Source: Sperchopsis tessellata (taxonomy: Eukaryota > Arthropoda > Insecta > Coleoptera > Hydrophilidae). From it: 33,744 nucleotides of DNA. Shown piece by piece: positions 20,655 through 30,339 of this stretch; the stretch's first letter is position 1; every line of letters starts with the position of its first letter. The stretch spans positions 1-33,744 of the forward strand of contig JAWQRN010000219.1 in NCBI GenBank assembly GCA_033557685.1, given 5' to 3'. Made by a program: the position numbers and the translations under genes. The notes under the pieces are model-generated. The model was not told the DNA's origin, did not search any database, and saw only the letters and a program-made list of their open reading frames with translations.

Positions 20655-21700
20655 ACAGATGCCGTGTTAGTATTGGTGAACTGCGTGACAGACGCATTTC
20701 AAGAGCTGGTCCGCTGTCCAGCTATGTTTTTGACCTAAGCAAGGCATTTGATTGCATTAGCAAAGAAATACTAATCAATAAATAGCTTAACTACTCCATA
20801 AAGGGCCTAGCATGCACTTTTGTATAAAAGTACTTTACAAATCGGAAACACCATGTAGATAATGAAAACGTAAGGACATGAAACAAATGAATAGTGGTGT
20901 TGAACACAGATCCATATTCAGTCAACTGCTCCTTCTATTAAGTATAAATGGCTTATCATCTAGTCAGTCTACCTTTCAAAAACTTAAAAGTCATTTTCAT
21001 TGATTATTCAAACTGATAAACAGACTTCTGGATATGCTGTCATATTGGGCAAACAGTTACCTTCCAGAAGGGACATAAATGTTTGAATTGCAATCTCTCA
21101 TCCTTGCTTTTAAATTATTTGATAGTTCTCAATGGACAACAAAACCTCTGAGAGATGTTTTAGAGTGGAAGTTTCTTAGTATAAATCTTGATGCTTTGAC
21201 CTTTGGCGTAAACATATCAAATATCTTATCGGATATCTCACAAATGCTCTATATACAATAAGATTAATTTCAAAAGTAACTAATGCCTAAACAGGTGTAT
21301 TACGAATCTTTTCCTCTTCCATTCCATAATATCTTATGGTTTGGCAGTGTGGGGACATTCATCGCATGAAAGAATATCCAACCTGGAACTTTGGGTGAAA
21401 TTCTTTTGCTTATGTATTGATGTTACTCTTGCTCACACAGAACTAAAAAAAATAATAATATCTAACATATTTAACAAAAAGAAAAGAATACTTCATCAAA
21501 ACAAATTTTAGAGAATTATTATTGCTTAAAAAATGTAACTTAAATGTTTAATGTTTAAACCCACTATGAACTATTTTTTTTTGTGTAAAAATGTTATGAA
21601 TGGAAAACTTTTATTTATCTTTATTTATTTAGCTGTAGATAGACGAATTGTTTTATAATAAATGTATTTTCTATTTCAATTCAGTTTGGCCTAACGTTTG
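20655..21700 (+). mobile_element. LINE (Jockey-like) RT with 3' end, decayed
   Basis: Plus-strand blocks are STTDAVLVLVNCVTDAFQ, then motif A FDLSKAFDCISKEILINK after a frameshift. A decayed motif B follows (GVQHRSIFSQLLLLLSINGL, for [20 protein letters not shown]). Next come LDALTFGVNISNILSDISQM, SIISYGLAVWGHSSHERISN and AHTELKKIIISN. The 3' UTR ends taataaatgtattttctatttc near 21690. The YADD region between motifs B and the thumb seems deleted. The fragment is 5'-truncated at the RT fingers. Confidence 0.7.
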
Positions 21701-22480
21701 TCAACAATGACTTTCAAATCAACAATATAGTAAAAATTTGTATTCAATGTAAATAAGTAGAATCTATACTGTACTAAAATGAAATAACTTGTATAAGATG
21801 ACATGACCAATATATTAAAATAGGTGTTGCATATGTTACCCCTATAACATAAGATCTTTCTACTGTAAACGTAATACTAGAAATACTATCTATAAACTTA
21901 TTGTACCAGAAGAAGCATCTATTAATGCGTGGTCTCTAATTTTATCATTTTCTGCAAATATGAAGTTACGTTGCCTTTGTTTCTTATTAATAATATTTTA
22001 GTATACTATTTTATTATATCTCTATTTATATTTGAGTCTTATCTACTTTCTTCCATACTTTCAGACAATAATTGTTGTATGTTGTACAGCTCAATAAAAT
22101 GTTTCTAAGTAAAATGTGTGTTATAATTTCGAAAACGACGATTTGCACTACTGTAGATTAATGCCCCCTATTATGTACAACGCTATAGCTCCATAACTCG
22201 ATAAACTATAACACTGTAAGCGAAAAGCTATTATTTACAAAGTTATAGTCGATGTAGGCGCTATAGTACCATAACATATCGCTATAACTTTACGGCGACG
22301 AATCAGTCTCCATAACGTTATAATAGAAGGTTATGTTGCACATGTTGACGTAACGGCATTTTATAAAATAAAATCAAGCGATTATTATTACTATGTATAT
22401 TTTCAACATAGATCCAAACGTACAATGTTTATTTACTTATTGTTAGAGAAAAATCGTGAAAGGAAAATTATTGAATTTGA
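21701..22480. other. Intergenic; short ctataac-rich stretch
   Basis: Between 22180 and 22330, ctataact/ctataac and its complement gttatag recur several times (for example 22207, 22246, 22283, 22317). This could be a decayed repeat. No coding signal. Confidence 0.3.
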
Positions 22481-22499
22481 AATGATAACACCTACTTGG

Positions 22500-22795
22500 T
22501 ACCGTTGTTTATATAAATATATGCGTTTAGAGCGTAGGATGTTAAGAGGCCGGCAAAATCCTTTCTCCATATCTGAAGTGAATTTAAAAACAACTTCAGA
22601 TTAACAAAAATTACTATTCGTGAAATAATTGTTTCTCTTGAAAATCATGCAAACTAGAGAGTCCGGACAACAGGAATCCCTTTTTATTTGAAGGCACGTA
22701 GGCATTTAATGAATTATTTTCTTGAAGCATATTTACGAAATGAAAGTGCTATAGGTTTTTTTGTAAACTACCAGTTTAGTATTCAACTTATTTAA
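22500..22795 (+). pseudogene. PIF/Harbinger-type (HARBI1-like) transposase N-terminal remnant
   Basis: The plus strand reads MRLERRMLRGRQNPFSISEV, and after a -1 shift NNFRLTKITIREIIVSLENH. HARBI1-family proteins have the order RR.LRD..NPF...D..F...FRL.K..V..LI..L just before the DDE domain. A later stretch, RTTGIPFYLKARRHLMNYFL, could be the following P.E.Q.L.ALRF segment. The DDE catalytic domain itself is not visible. The insert decays by 22800. Confidence 0.5.
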
Positions 22796-23405
22796 AACGA
22801 CCTCTTACGAGATACGTCCAGCAATACAAATACTTACTTATGGTTGCCTAGATGGAACCTCAGCTTACATCGTTTATATTTGATAGACTTCTTCCTTACA
22901 GGTGGACGTCATAGACTAACTCTTCTCCATTGCACTTGTAATTTTGATCGTACTATTACAAAACTTATTAATTATTTTCATCGTACAATTCATATACGTG
23001 AAATTAGTACATTCGTGCATACAGGCGTTTATACAGGTATCATACTCATAAATTCAGTTTGCATAATTTAAATTATGTGTGCTAAAACCATATTCATCAT
23101 TTCAAGCAGAGCAAAAACAATTCCTCTTATTTCATTATTTTATAGCACAAGAATAATAGGCACCACACACGTCTGTAGCTATATTCAAGATTCTACAGCA
23201 GTAAACTTAAGTTAAGTGAGATATTCATTTTACTTAAAAGAAATTTACTCACCTTCTAACATTTTTTAAAATGTAATTCCTTTCCTTTCTTAAATCTACC
23301 GTAAAACTATTTCATTAACTTAAAAGTAGGAGGTGGACTTAGAATCCAATATTGAGGTTCAAAAAAGTTCCCGATTGTCACGTGATATATTTGTTACGAA
23401 AACGG
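22796..23405. other. Intergenic, one unassigned frame
   Basis: The 75-codon plus-strand frame at 22844-23071 has no motif I recognise. Nothing else is seen. Confidence 0.35.
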
Positions 23406-23421
23406 CAAATTGTTTGGGGTG

Positions 23422-23611
23422 CTCGTCTTCCAGGAGGGACGTAAAATTGTGAGTCCCATGTATTGTAGGCAAATGAAGACGTGCACGTAAAAGAACCAAA
23501 TTCCAGTTGAAACACTGGTTGCGGCCCAGGTGTGGTATCCTAACTCTTGTTGTCGGTGATTAATCATAACAGCTGAAATAGGCCAACTTTAAATAAACAG
23601 TTAATAAATAA
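23422..23611 (+). mobile_element. Second SINE copy, head lost
   Basis: This is collinear with the body of the SINE at 19459: gtcttccaggagggacgtaa, then tgtattgtaggcaaatgaag, gaaccaaattccagttgaaa and a cccaggtgt block, ending ttaaataaacagttaataaataa. The tRNA-like head is absent, so it is 5'-truncated or eroded. Confidence 0.75.
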
Positions 23612-23959
23612 ATTTACAAGGCAGTTTGCATATCATATGAATCATTTGATGAAATTTGTGATAAATTATTCGACACTTCAATTGCATTGAAAATATTTTG
23701 AATCTTTCACCTCTGACTTGCAGATTTAGGGCCTCGTCATTTCAAGTCTTTTTGACCCCAAATTAAATTACTATACCTTCTAGCAATAGAAAATAACTAA
23801 TGAAGATTTTCTGATGCTGACACTCTCCTTACAACGCCTAAATAATAGTACTAGGATACAATTCGAAACTGAAATTACAGTTAACACAGACCTGCCAACC
23901 CTTTCATATATTTTAGAATTCTTAAAAAAGAAACAAATGTAAAATCTTTCAAAATGTAT

Positions 23960-24335
23960 CATTTTTGGCTATCAGCTACACAAAAACTCACTACTATACT
24001 AGAACATTCAAAAACACACTGTTGACAAGCGACTCATCAACAACGAAAATGCCTTGCTGCTCTCGCATGCCAACAACTACACAAATTCTATTTGTGTGAA
24101 AAATTCAAATTCTGACCAAGCAAATTTCCCTCTAACATATTCAAACGTCATTACAAATGTGAAATCTGCTACTGAATTGATCCTTTTGGAAACTCTCAAG
24201 GTCATTTGCATCCAGTTAGAGGAATCAGTAACTGGTTCCATCACTTCCTTCATATCTCAACAGTTGCCAATTAACTCTGACAAAGGCATCTTCATATGCC
24301 ATTTACAACATCTAAATGTGGTCACAAACTGCTAA
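23960..24335 (+). pseudogene. Possible GIY-YIG retroelement tail
   Basis: An open frame from before 24003 to 24335 reads INNENALLLSHANNYTNSIC, then SATELILLETLKVICIQ. This vaguely follows the N..SALA.HA..TNHSI and L.ILESL.I pattern after GIY-YIG domains in Penelope-like and related elements. The active-site part is missing. The similarity is weak, and an unknown short gene is not excluded. Confidence 0.25.
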
Positions 24336-24339
24336 GTAC

Positions 24340-25180
24340 AAGGTTACTGTGATAACGTCTGTGTAGTTCTATAATGGCACGGGCTCTACTTTAGTAGAAA
24401 CTTTTGATGTGTTATTGGTATATAAATAAATATAAACAAGGATGCCCTCTTTCTCAAAGAATGATCTTGGCATACTTTCTTGCGTAAAAAAATCTAACCT
24501 ATTAAAATAAATACAGACTGTCAAGTAACCCAAGGAGACTGATATATTAATTTAGCATAGGTATTTTGAATTATATTAAAATTTTATAAATTTACTGCTT
24601 GAAAATGAGTGTGTGTTATTTCATAGATATGAAAAAGTTAATTACTAAAAGTTCATACATATATTTTTTTTAAACATAGTCTATCCTGTCAGTGGACGTT
24701 TAGAAGAATTAATTCTATAGCTAGATATTAATTTCCTATATATCGGATCATGCAAGCCCTCGTTAATGAATTTAACTGGATTTTTTCAATCCAACTTGTG
24801 AATAAGCTTTCTTGTGGACCCTGTCCCTCCACTTCAATAATTAATCTGCCTAGTATTTATTTTCTTGTTATATAAACTGATTAGTTTGAATAATGTGCAT
24901 TTTATTGCCAACTTTTCCTTAATAGATGAAATCAGCGTTGTCATTACGATGTTGAACATTCTTTTGTAGTACAATACATCTATTAAGCAAATTTCAAATC
25001 TCCTCTACCAGATCTGTTCTAATGGCATGATAATTTTTATTATCTCTGCAACTTAAATTTACCAAGTGACTCGCTAATACAGGGGGCATACTAAAATTAA
25101 ATCTTATAAATGTTAAAAGTTAATAAGTTTTTTTTAACAATTAAAGAAATGATAACTGTTATTATTTACTTATTGTAGGA
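24340..25180. other. Upstream of the Zucchini-like gene, nothing specific seen
   Basis: It is AT-rich. A T-rich acceptor-like ttattgtag at 25172-25180 stands just before the ATG, so a non-coding 5' exon probably lies somewhere upstream. I could not locate it. Confidence 0.4.
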
Positions 25181-25186
25181 TCAAGC

Positions 25187-25580
25187 ATGGATTTACCAAA
25201 GACTATCTACTTTTTTGCGGCTGGCATGACAGCAATACCTTTGGCGTTGCATTATCTAATGGGCAAGAAAAAGAAAGCAATAAAACCTAAACAAGATGCA
25301 AACTACAAGATTTTATTTACAAATGGAGGTGATAAATCATTCTTTGATATTCCATCTGAAGAACAAGTCGAAAATATACAAAAAAACTTGTCTAAAATTT
25401 TAGCTTTTATGTCTTTAGCTGAGAAGTCAATATTTATTTGTTGTAACCATTTTACATTAGATAAATATGCTAATGTCTTAATTGGTAAACACATGCAAGG
25501 AGTCAAAGTCAATGTGATCTTGGATAAAGAGATGGCTACTGATTATCACAAATCATGTTGTGGAAAATTGATAATAGCAG
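25187..25580 (+). CDS. zuc: Zucchini/PLD6-type mitochondrial phospholipase-D-family nuclease, exon 1
   Basis: Exon 1 of a two-exon, 206-residue protein. It starts at ATG 25187 (context agcATGG) and ends GCA-G before gtatct at 25581. Residues 7-25 (IYFFAAGMTAIPLALHYLM) form a membrane anchor followed by KKKK, the layout of an outer-mitochondrial-membrane tail-in protein. Residues 80-132 (SIFICCNHFTLDKYANVLIG, then VKVNVILDKE) are the first beta-strand and helix part of a single-HKD PLD fold. Zucchini makes piRNA 5' ends at mitochondria, and the mammalian homologue also acts on cardiolipin. Odd point: residues 36-83 contain no Cys or His, so the zinc finger found here in Zucchini/PLD6 is absent and the protein is about 45 residues short. 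A diverged paralogue is possible. Confidence 0.85.
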
Positions 25581-26225
25581 GTATCTACAATTTTTTTATT
25601 GTTATCACTATTCACAATTAATGTCTAATATTTTTATTATGAAGAACACTTTTTGAAAATTTGTTTTAATGCAGCATTTAACAACTTTTTCACACACGCG
25701 TTGAATAAGGCTCAATTCTGCAACCATACGTATTTGGTGCTAGCATGAATCATATTAATTTAGTACGTAGACTTCCACGGCCATAGTAAATATCTTCAGG
25801 TTTTACGGGAGATAACCGTGTGTTGGCTTTTGTTTTTGCCGATGTTTCATCCGCCGTTGCAGGGACATTATCAAGACATGTAGCTCTTAAAATGCTAATT
25901 ATACATTGCCATGTAGCTCTGAAAAGTGCCAGTTGTAAGTGCTGACCAGCTCTAAAAAGTGCTAATAATAGAATAGCATGTAGCTCTCACAAGTGCTAGT
26001 CAAGAAATAAGAGTGCACTTTTAAGAGCTACATGTCTTGATAATGTTCCCTGCAACGGCAGACGAAACGTCAGCAAAAACAAAAGCTAACACACGGTTAT
26101 CTCTTGGAAACCTGAAGACATGAAACATATTGTAAACATTTTTAATAACGTATATTCAGTAAGAAATATCTTTGGTTTTTTTGCCCTAGAATATTATCAG
26201 TGTAAAAATCAAACTCCTGTTTCAG
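25581..26225 (+). other. 645-bp phase-1 intron of the Zucchini-like gene
   Basis: Donor gtatct, acceptor ttttcag-like tttcag. Half of it is the foldback element 25793-26118. The open frame that crosses 26120-26225 into exon 2 is only readthrough of intron. Confidence 0.85.
25793..26118. mobile_element. Foldback element with ~100-bp inverted arms and 33-bp tandem repeats between
   Basis: Left arm 25793-25892 (tcttcagg... to ctcttaaaa) and right arm about 26017-26118 are reverse complements at about 90% by hand alignment; most differences are transitions. The centre has four repeats starting catgtagctct or a variant at 25877, 25910, 25943 and 25977, a 33-34 bp period, the first overlapping the left arm. 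No ORF. On RNA the intron would form a long hairpin. The arm contains ctgcaacggcag next to cgaaac, discussed as a ribozyme-like motif. I cannot assign it to a named family. Confidence 0.8.
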
Positions 26226-26452
26226 GTATACCTGTCAAATTTCAGCCCTCTTCCAATACAATGCTCCATCACAAATTTTGTCTTGTTGACAGTTACATAG
26301 CAAACGGAAAAGTTATGTTTGGTACAATGAACTTAACACGACAAGGTCTTCAAAATAACTTTGAAGCAATAGTCTTTACAGATGAACAAGATGTAGTTGA
26401 AAGATTCCATACGACATTTAATCAACTTTGGGATTTATTTAAAGAGATGTAG
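26226..26452 (+). CDS. zuc: Zucchini/PLD6-type nuclease, exon 2 with the HKD catalytic motif
   Basis: Exon 2 starts after a ttcag acceptor at 26225 in phase 1. It restores an uninterrupted LIIAG-IPVKFQPSS junction that aligns with the LLRKAGIQVRH part of PLD6. The catalytic HxKxxxxD motif is HHKFCLVD, with H146, K148 and D153 of the joined protein. It is followed by FGTMNLTRQGLQNNFEAIVF, equal to [20 protein letters not shown] in the family: Thr replaces the Ser and Leu replaces the Trp. The protein ends ERFHTTFNQLWDLFKEM, the usual last helix, and then TAG at 26450. One HKD per chain means the enzyme must work as a homodimer. The frame is intact and the catalytic residues are kept, so it is presumably active. 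Two AATAAA signals follow at about 26485 and 26519. Confidence 0.9.
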
Positions 26453-26480
26453 CATTACATGAAAGAATCAATTTTATAAA

Positions 26481-26548
26481 TATTAATAAAACTTTCTAGT
26501 TAATTGGCGATATGTATTAATAAAACTTTCCAGTTAATTGGCGATATG
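26481..26548 (+). repeat. 34-bp tandem duplication that doubles the poly(A) signal
   Basis: Unit 26481-26514 (starting tattaataaaactttctag) repeats at 26515-26548 with one change (tctag to tccag). Each unit holds AATAAA. It lies about 30 and 65 bp after the stop of the Zucchini-like gene. Confidence 0.9.
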
Positions 26549-26839
26549 TGTTTTTTAAACTGTTAACCACGCAACCAAGTTCTATGGTTATCAATTTATT
26601 TTAAGATTTTAATTTATCATACTAATCAATGTTGTATTTGGAGGTTTTTTTCAAAGTGGTGGAGTACGATTATCTTGGGAGAATATTACAGTATCAGAAA
26701 TTCCTAGTGGTGTAAGTCTAATCTTAAATATTTGGCAATAGTAAAAAAAAAAACTGATGTAAAGTAAATCCAACAATAGCTGTTATCAGTCAATTATAAT
26801 CAGATAATCTTTCACCATTATTGGGTTGTTTTTTTTTTT

Positions 26840-27185
26840 ACCTGGGTTCATTTGCAAAACTTTTTCCACTATGCTCTATTCCATGTCTAACCTTGGGCAT
26901 ATCTTCAGTCTGTCAGTCTTTTACTAATAATTCTTGCCAGATTTGTGCTCCATTCTCGATGCAGTCTTTTCTTCCCATTTTATCCGCGTTTCCTCTCCCA
27001 TCCTGTTTAGATAGCCAAATCTTACTAGCCAACTTCTTTTCTCTGTCTTTTTGTCATTTAACACCTCTCTTCTGATATTATTTGTGAAGTAACTCTCATA
27101 AGTCATCCCAGAAACCACTGCCTGGAGGATTTGACCCATGTCTTGCAACCATACACCAAAGTTGGTACAATACAGAATTAAACAC
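26840..27185 (-). mobile_element. LINE RT C-terminal remnant
   Basis: The minus strand reads IVPTLVYGCKTWVKS (the RP.L.YG.E.W motif). In another frame it gives ESYFTNNIRREVLNDKKTEK followed by RFGYLNRMGEETRIK, equal to the R..I...IR..L....I....L.WFGHV.RM.E.RIPK block. Both are typical of the region after the RT thumb in insect non-LTR elements. Only this part is left, with a frameshift between the two motifs. Confidence 0.6.
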
Positions 27186-27625
27186 TTATCAAATTGGTTC
27201 CAGAAACTTCCTTTCTTTTGATGAGTTTTGAGTATTAATTTTCTAAAAGGGTTATATATTTTTAAACAAGTTTACTCAAGTGGAAGGTTGTAGAAATACC
27301 AAAATTTGTATTGGAGGCAGGGATTTTTTACTAACCTAATAACAATTTTTATAAATTTGGGCAGTTCTTAAAGGCTTTCAACAAATATTTTAGTTAACTT
27401 ATTTTAGTACCAAATTGCATAGACTGCATTATATTAATTATTTTAGTCATTGCTGATATTTTTGCTTTCATTTACTAAAGTTTTATGTAAGAAGTACTTC
27501 AATAGTTATTAAGACTGACCAATTGTAAGTAATTTAATTTTTGTAATTATGTATCAGATTATATGAAAGTGTAAATAAAAATGTTACGTAAATGTAATTC
27601 AATATTTAAATATTTTTAAACAAAA
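27186..27625. other. AT-rich intergenic, no feature seen
   Basis: No coding or repeat signal is recognised. Confidence 0.4.
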
Positions 27626-27645
27626 ACACTCAAACCTGTTTTTAC
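27626..27645 (+). repeat. Tigger terminal inverted repeat, left
   Basis: 20 bp matching 29911-29930 in reverse complement with one mismatch. Just inside, tttttacac and gtgtaaaaa form a subterminal hairpin spanning about 27640-27681. Confidence 0.8.
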
Positions 27646-28499
27646 ACTGTAGATTGGTTCCCGAAGAATCCGTGTAAAAATATATAGAGTGCATATGGCA
27701 AGTTTGAAGATTGTTAGAACATTAAGCATTCATAAGATTTCATGAACTATGTTTAACATGATGTATTCACACACAGACTGTACCCAAATTTGTTTGTGTA
27801 AGACTACAAATGACTATCATTGGAAATTTAATCATGCCCTTTTGTCCCAGTTGTGACATTCTCTCGGTGGCATCCTGTACAAAATTAGCACTTGTTTCCA
27901 ATGAAATGATTTTCCAATTTACTGGCCAGTTGAAGCCCTTTTTTATTTAACTGACAGTGAGTGGGATCTCTTCGTCATCATCACTACGATTTTCTTCCAG
28001 ATCGGAAGTGTTAAGGGTAACCTCTATTATTTCATCATCGACAAGAGATTTGTTAACCATCAACTGCATATACCAAAGTAATGATATTTGCAAATTCGTT
28101 GGTATTAAGAAGGACTGCTTCTTTGCTTTTACAACATTCTGCCCAAATAGTCTTCCAACATGCGTTCAGAGTTGATTATCTTAATTTTGATAATGCCAGT
28201 TTAGTATGTTTGATACAGTCCATTATAGAGAACTTCTTCCATAGATCAATAACTGTTGGTTCTTTTTCGCTATCTAGTTTATTAAAAATATATTGAAATT
28301 TATGCCTTACGTAGCAGGTTTTAAATGTGGTAGTTACACTCCGATATTGTGGTTGTATTGTAGGTTGGTTTGCTTTGGTATTTGGGTTTAGGGCACTTAA
28401 AATTACCAATCTGCCATTCTAGTTTTATATGAATGTTTTCACATTAGTAAATTCCAATTAAAATATTATTAAAAGGAAAATTTTATTTTAAATAACAAA

Positions 28500-29158
28500 T
28501 ACCATTTATTTATTTATTTTAAATATGTATACCTGATCTTGTTAAATGGTTATATAATACAACGTATATTTGTAAGTTGTTTGTGGCTAATAGCGATTTC
28601 AAATTTATTTGCGTATTCACTCCGACATTATTTAATTCATCAAAGAAATTGTTTATATTTCTTACATTCATTTCGCACTCCAAAATTTAATGTTCTCGAC
28701 TCCCTGAGTTTCCGTAGTTACATCTATCAGAATTGAGTAAGCCAATCTTATGCAAGTGCGCTGGAAATTTACCATGATTAGATCTCCTTCTACATAAAAA
28801 GCTCACGAATTTTTTGCATCACATGAATTTACTTATAATATGAACCCTTAATACTACGTTTATAACGTTTGTTCCATTTCTGGACATTATTTCTTTGTAT
28901 AACTTTATACACATCTTGTCTACTCAAAATAGGCTCCTCCACCACATTACCAAACTTAGAAGCTTCCTTAGCCATTGCCCTAAACTCCTTTATCCATACA
29001 ATAATTTCCTTTTTTGTTTTATCAAGTTCATAATACAAAGAAGCTATCTCCTTTACCAAATAGTTATTATTTAACGACAAATCAAGCGACTCCAATTTAG
29101 ATACTGCACTTTTGCTATCAGTTAATATGATATATTTATCATATGGGAGGAATATAGC
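28500..29158 (-). mobile_element. 5'-truncated LINE (I/R1-like RNase H and tail) inserted in the Tigger DDE region
   Basis: On the minus strand from about 29153: AIFLPYDKYIILTDSKSAVS, the RNase H strand with its catalytic TDS. Then come LNNNYLVKEIASLYYELDKT and KEIIVWIK, then AMAKEASKFG with the usual WVPGH..I.GNE.AD part lost. QDVYKVIQRNNVQKWNKRYK follows, and a tail RRRSNHGKFPAHLHKIGLLN is the C-terminal knuckle region. It ends in an aaataaataaataaatgg simple tail at about 28503-28518. The Tigger reading stops at FIPEA around 29160 and resumes near 28420, so the LINE sits inside it. Confidence 0.7.
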
Positions 29159-29910
29159 ATCTAGCTTCTGGGATAAAACATTTATTGAACAACTTGGTAA
29201 AAATTTGTGTTACGCAGGCTTTTTTGTTTACCATCCTATAAACTGGCAGTCTACTCAAATCTACGCCATTCATTGTTCTTGGCAATGTTTTTATCATGCT
29301 GTCTTCTGAAGCCAACCATTACCTGCCGGAAAATACTGGATTTATTTTCTTAATTTGCTTAGAAATTGTTAATGCCTTCTACTTGGTGGAAGTACCATTT
29401 TCTTTTGTGAGAGCAATCTTCTTTCCATAATATCAGTGTCCTTTTTTCTTTGATAATATCTCTTCCAGTATGCACAGATATTTCAAAGGCTACCTCATTT
29501 TTCGCTATGGTTCTTACTGTTGCTTCATTCAAAGGAAATTGTTTTCCTACAGACTGAACTTTGCAAGAAAATTTAAAACTTGAATTTTAGTATCCAAAGA
29601 AATATCTAACCGTTTATGTTTTTTAGATGAATTATCCAAAGATATAAGAGCTACAAAAACATTTTAATTAGTATAGTTCATGTATGGAAAATAAAACATT
29701 CGAAATTTTTATTTTAATTGTGGCACATGTTGTTTCTTGTGGCACACGTCGGATGTACTGATAAGCATTTGACTCAAAGCGAAATATGTAAAATTTAAGG
29801 GAATTCCCTATATGGAGGCACAGAATCAAACGCAGCATGATATTAGGAGATTTCCCCATTTGGCGATTTTCTAAACCGAATTATTTCCAAATCGTGTAAA
29901 AATAATCCAA

Positions 29911-29930
29911 GTAAAAACAAGTTTGAGTGT
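29911..29930 (-). repeat. Tigger terminal inverted repeat, right
   Basis: gtaaaaacaagtttgagtgt, the partner of 27626-27645. Confidence 0.8.
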
Positions 29931-30330
29931 AATTTAAACTAAGTGTAGATTGTCAATAAATATATTGAAAATGATGTGTTCTTACTTATTTTATTTTCGT
30001 CCACTTCATTGGTTAAAATTGTACCTAGTTCATGATTAACTTTTCATATGATATGAATACGCAAATATCTTATAAGGGGTCTGCAGACCAACCTGCTTTC
30101 GGTGGTAAAAAGCAAAATCTTAAAAAATCGTGTATGGCTCTGCAGAGTACTCGATAGATTTTAAATATACCTCAGACATTGAAATTGTAATGTTGAAAAT
30201 TATAAAAATAATTTTTGCTCAAGTAAAAGATTAGAAGTCAACATATTTACAAAGATACTGAGCTATTCGGTGCTGAATAACAAGATTCCTTGGTTGCTCA
30301 TAAATTTACCTACTGGGGCCCTAGATATTT
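29931..30330. other. Intergenic, no feature seen
   Basis: Nothing is recognised apart from short CTGCAG-containing stretches. Confidence 0.35.
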
Positions 30331-30339
30331 GCAGAACAG

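Larger units (their letters stand above)
27626..29930 (-). mobile_element. Tigger (pogo-like) DNA transposon with terminal inverted repeats, interrupted
   Basis: Terminal repeats: acactcaaacctgtttttac at 27626-27645 and its reverse complement at 29911-29930, 19 of 20 matching. The transposase is on the minus strand. The N-terminal HTH is near 29650-29540 (KKHKRLDISLDTKIQVLNFL, then NEATVRTIAKNEVAFEISVH). The DDE-domain part is near 29255-29161 (LPVYRMVNKKACVTQIFTKL, then FNKCFIPEA). The C-terminal part is 28410-27960 (YRSVTTTFKTCYVRHKF, LWKKFSIMDCIKHTKLALS, LNACWKTIWAECCKSKEAVL, NEFANIITL). Internal sequence between the HTH and DDE parts is deleted and a LINE is inserted between the DDE and C-terminal parts. 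Frameshifts abound, so it is inactive. The flanking base pair reads ta on the right end only. Confidence 0.8.

Noticed and set aside
24054..24335. Stand-alone 93-residue gene
   Set aside because: No splice or poly(A) support, and weak resemblance to a GIY-YIG retroelement tail fits better.
25303..25512. Minus-strand 69-codon frame
   Set aside because: Antisense to the first Zucchini exon.
25877..26010. CRISPR-like array
   Set aside because: The 33-bp units are adjacent without spacers and lie in a eukaryotic intron.
26120..26225. In-frame 5' extension of the second Zucchini exon
   Set aside because: The family alignment joins 25580 to 26226 exactly; the extension is intron, including the end of the foldback element.
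26660..26720. LINE YLG motif (VEYDYLGRILQY)
   Set aside because: Single short match with no adjacent RT blocks in that orientation.
27957..28296. Plus-strand frames of 71-72 codons
   Set aside because: Antisense to the Tigger transposase C-terminus.
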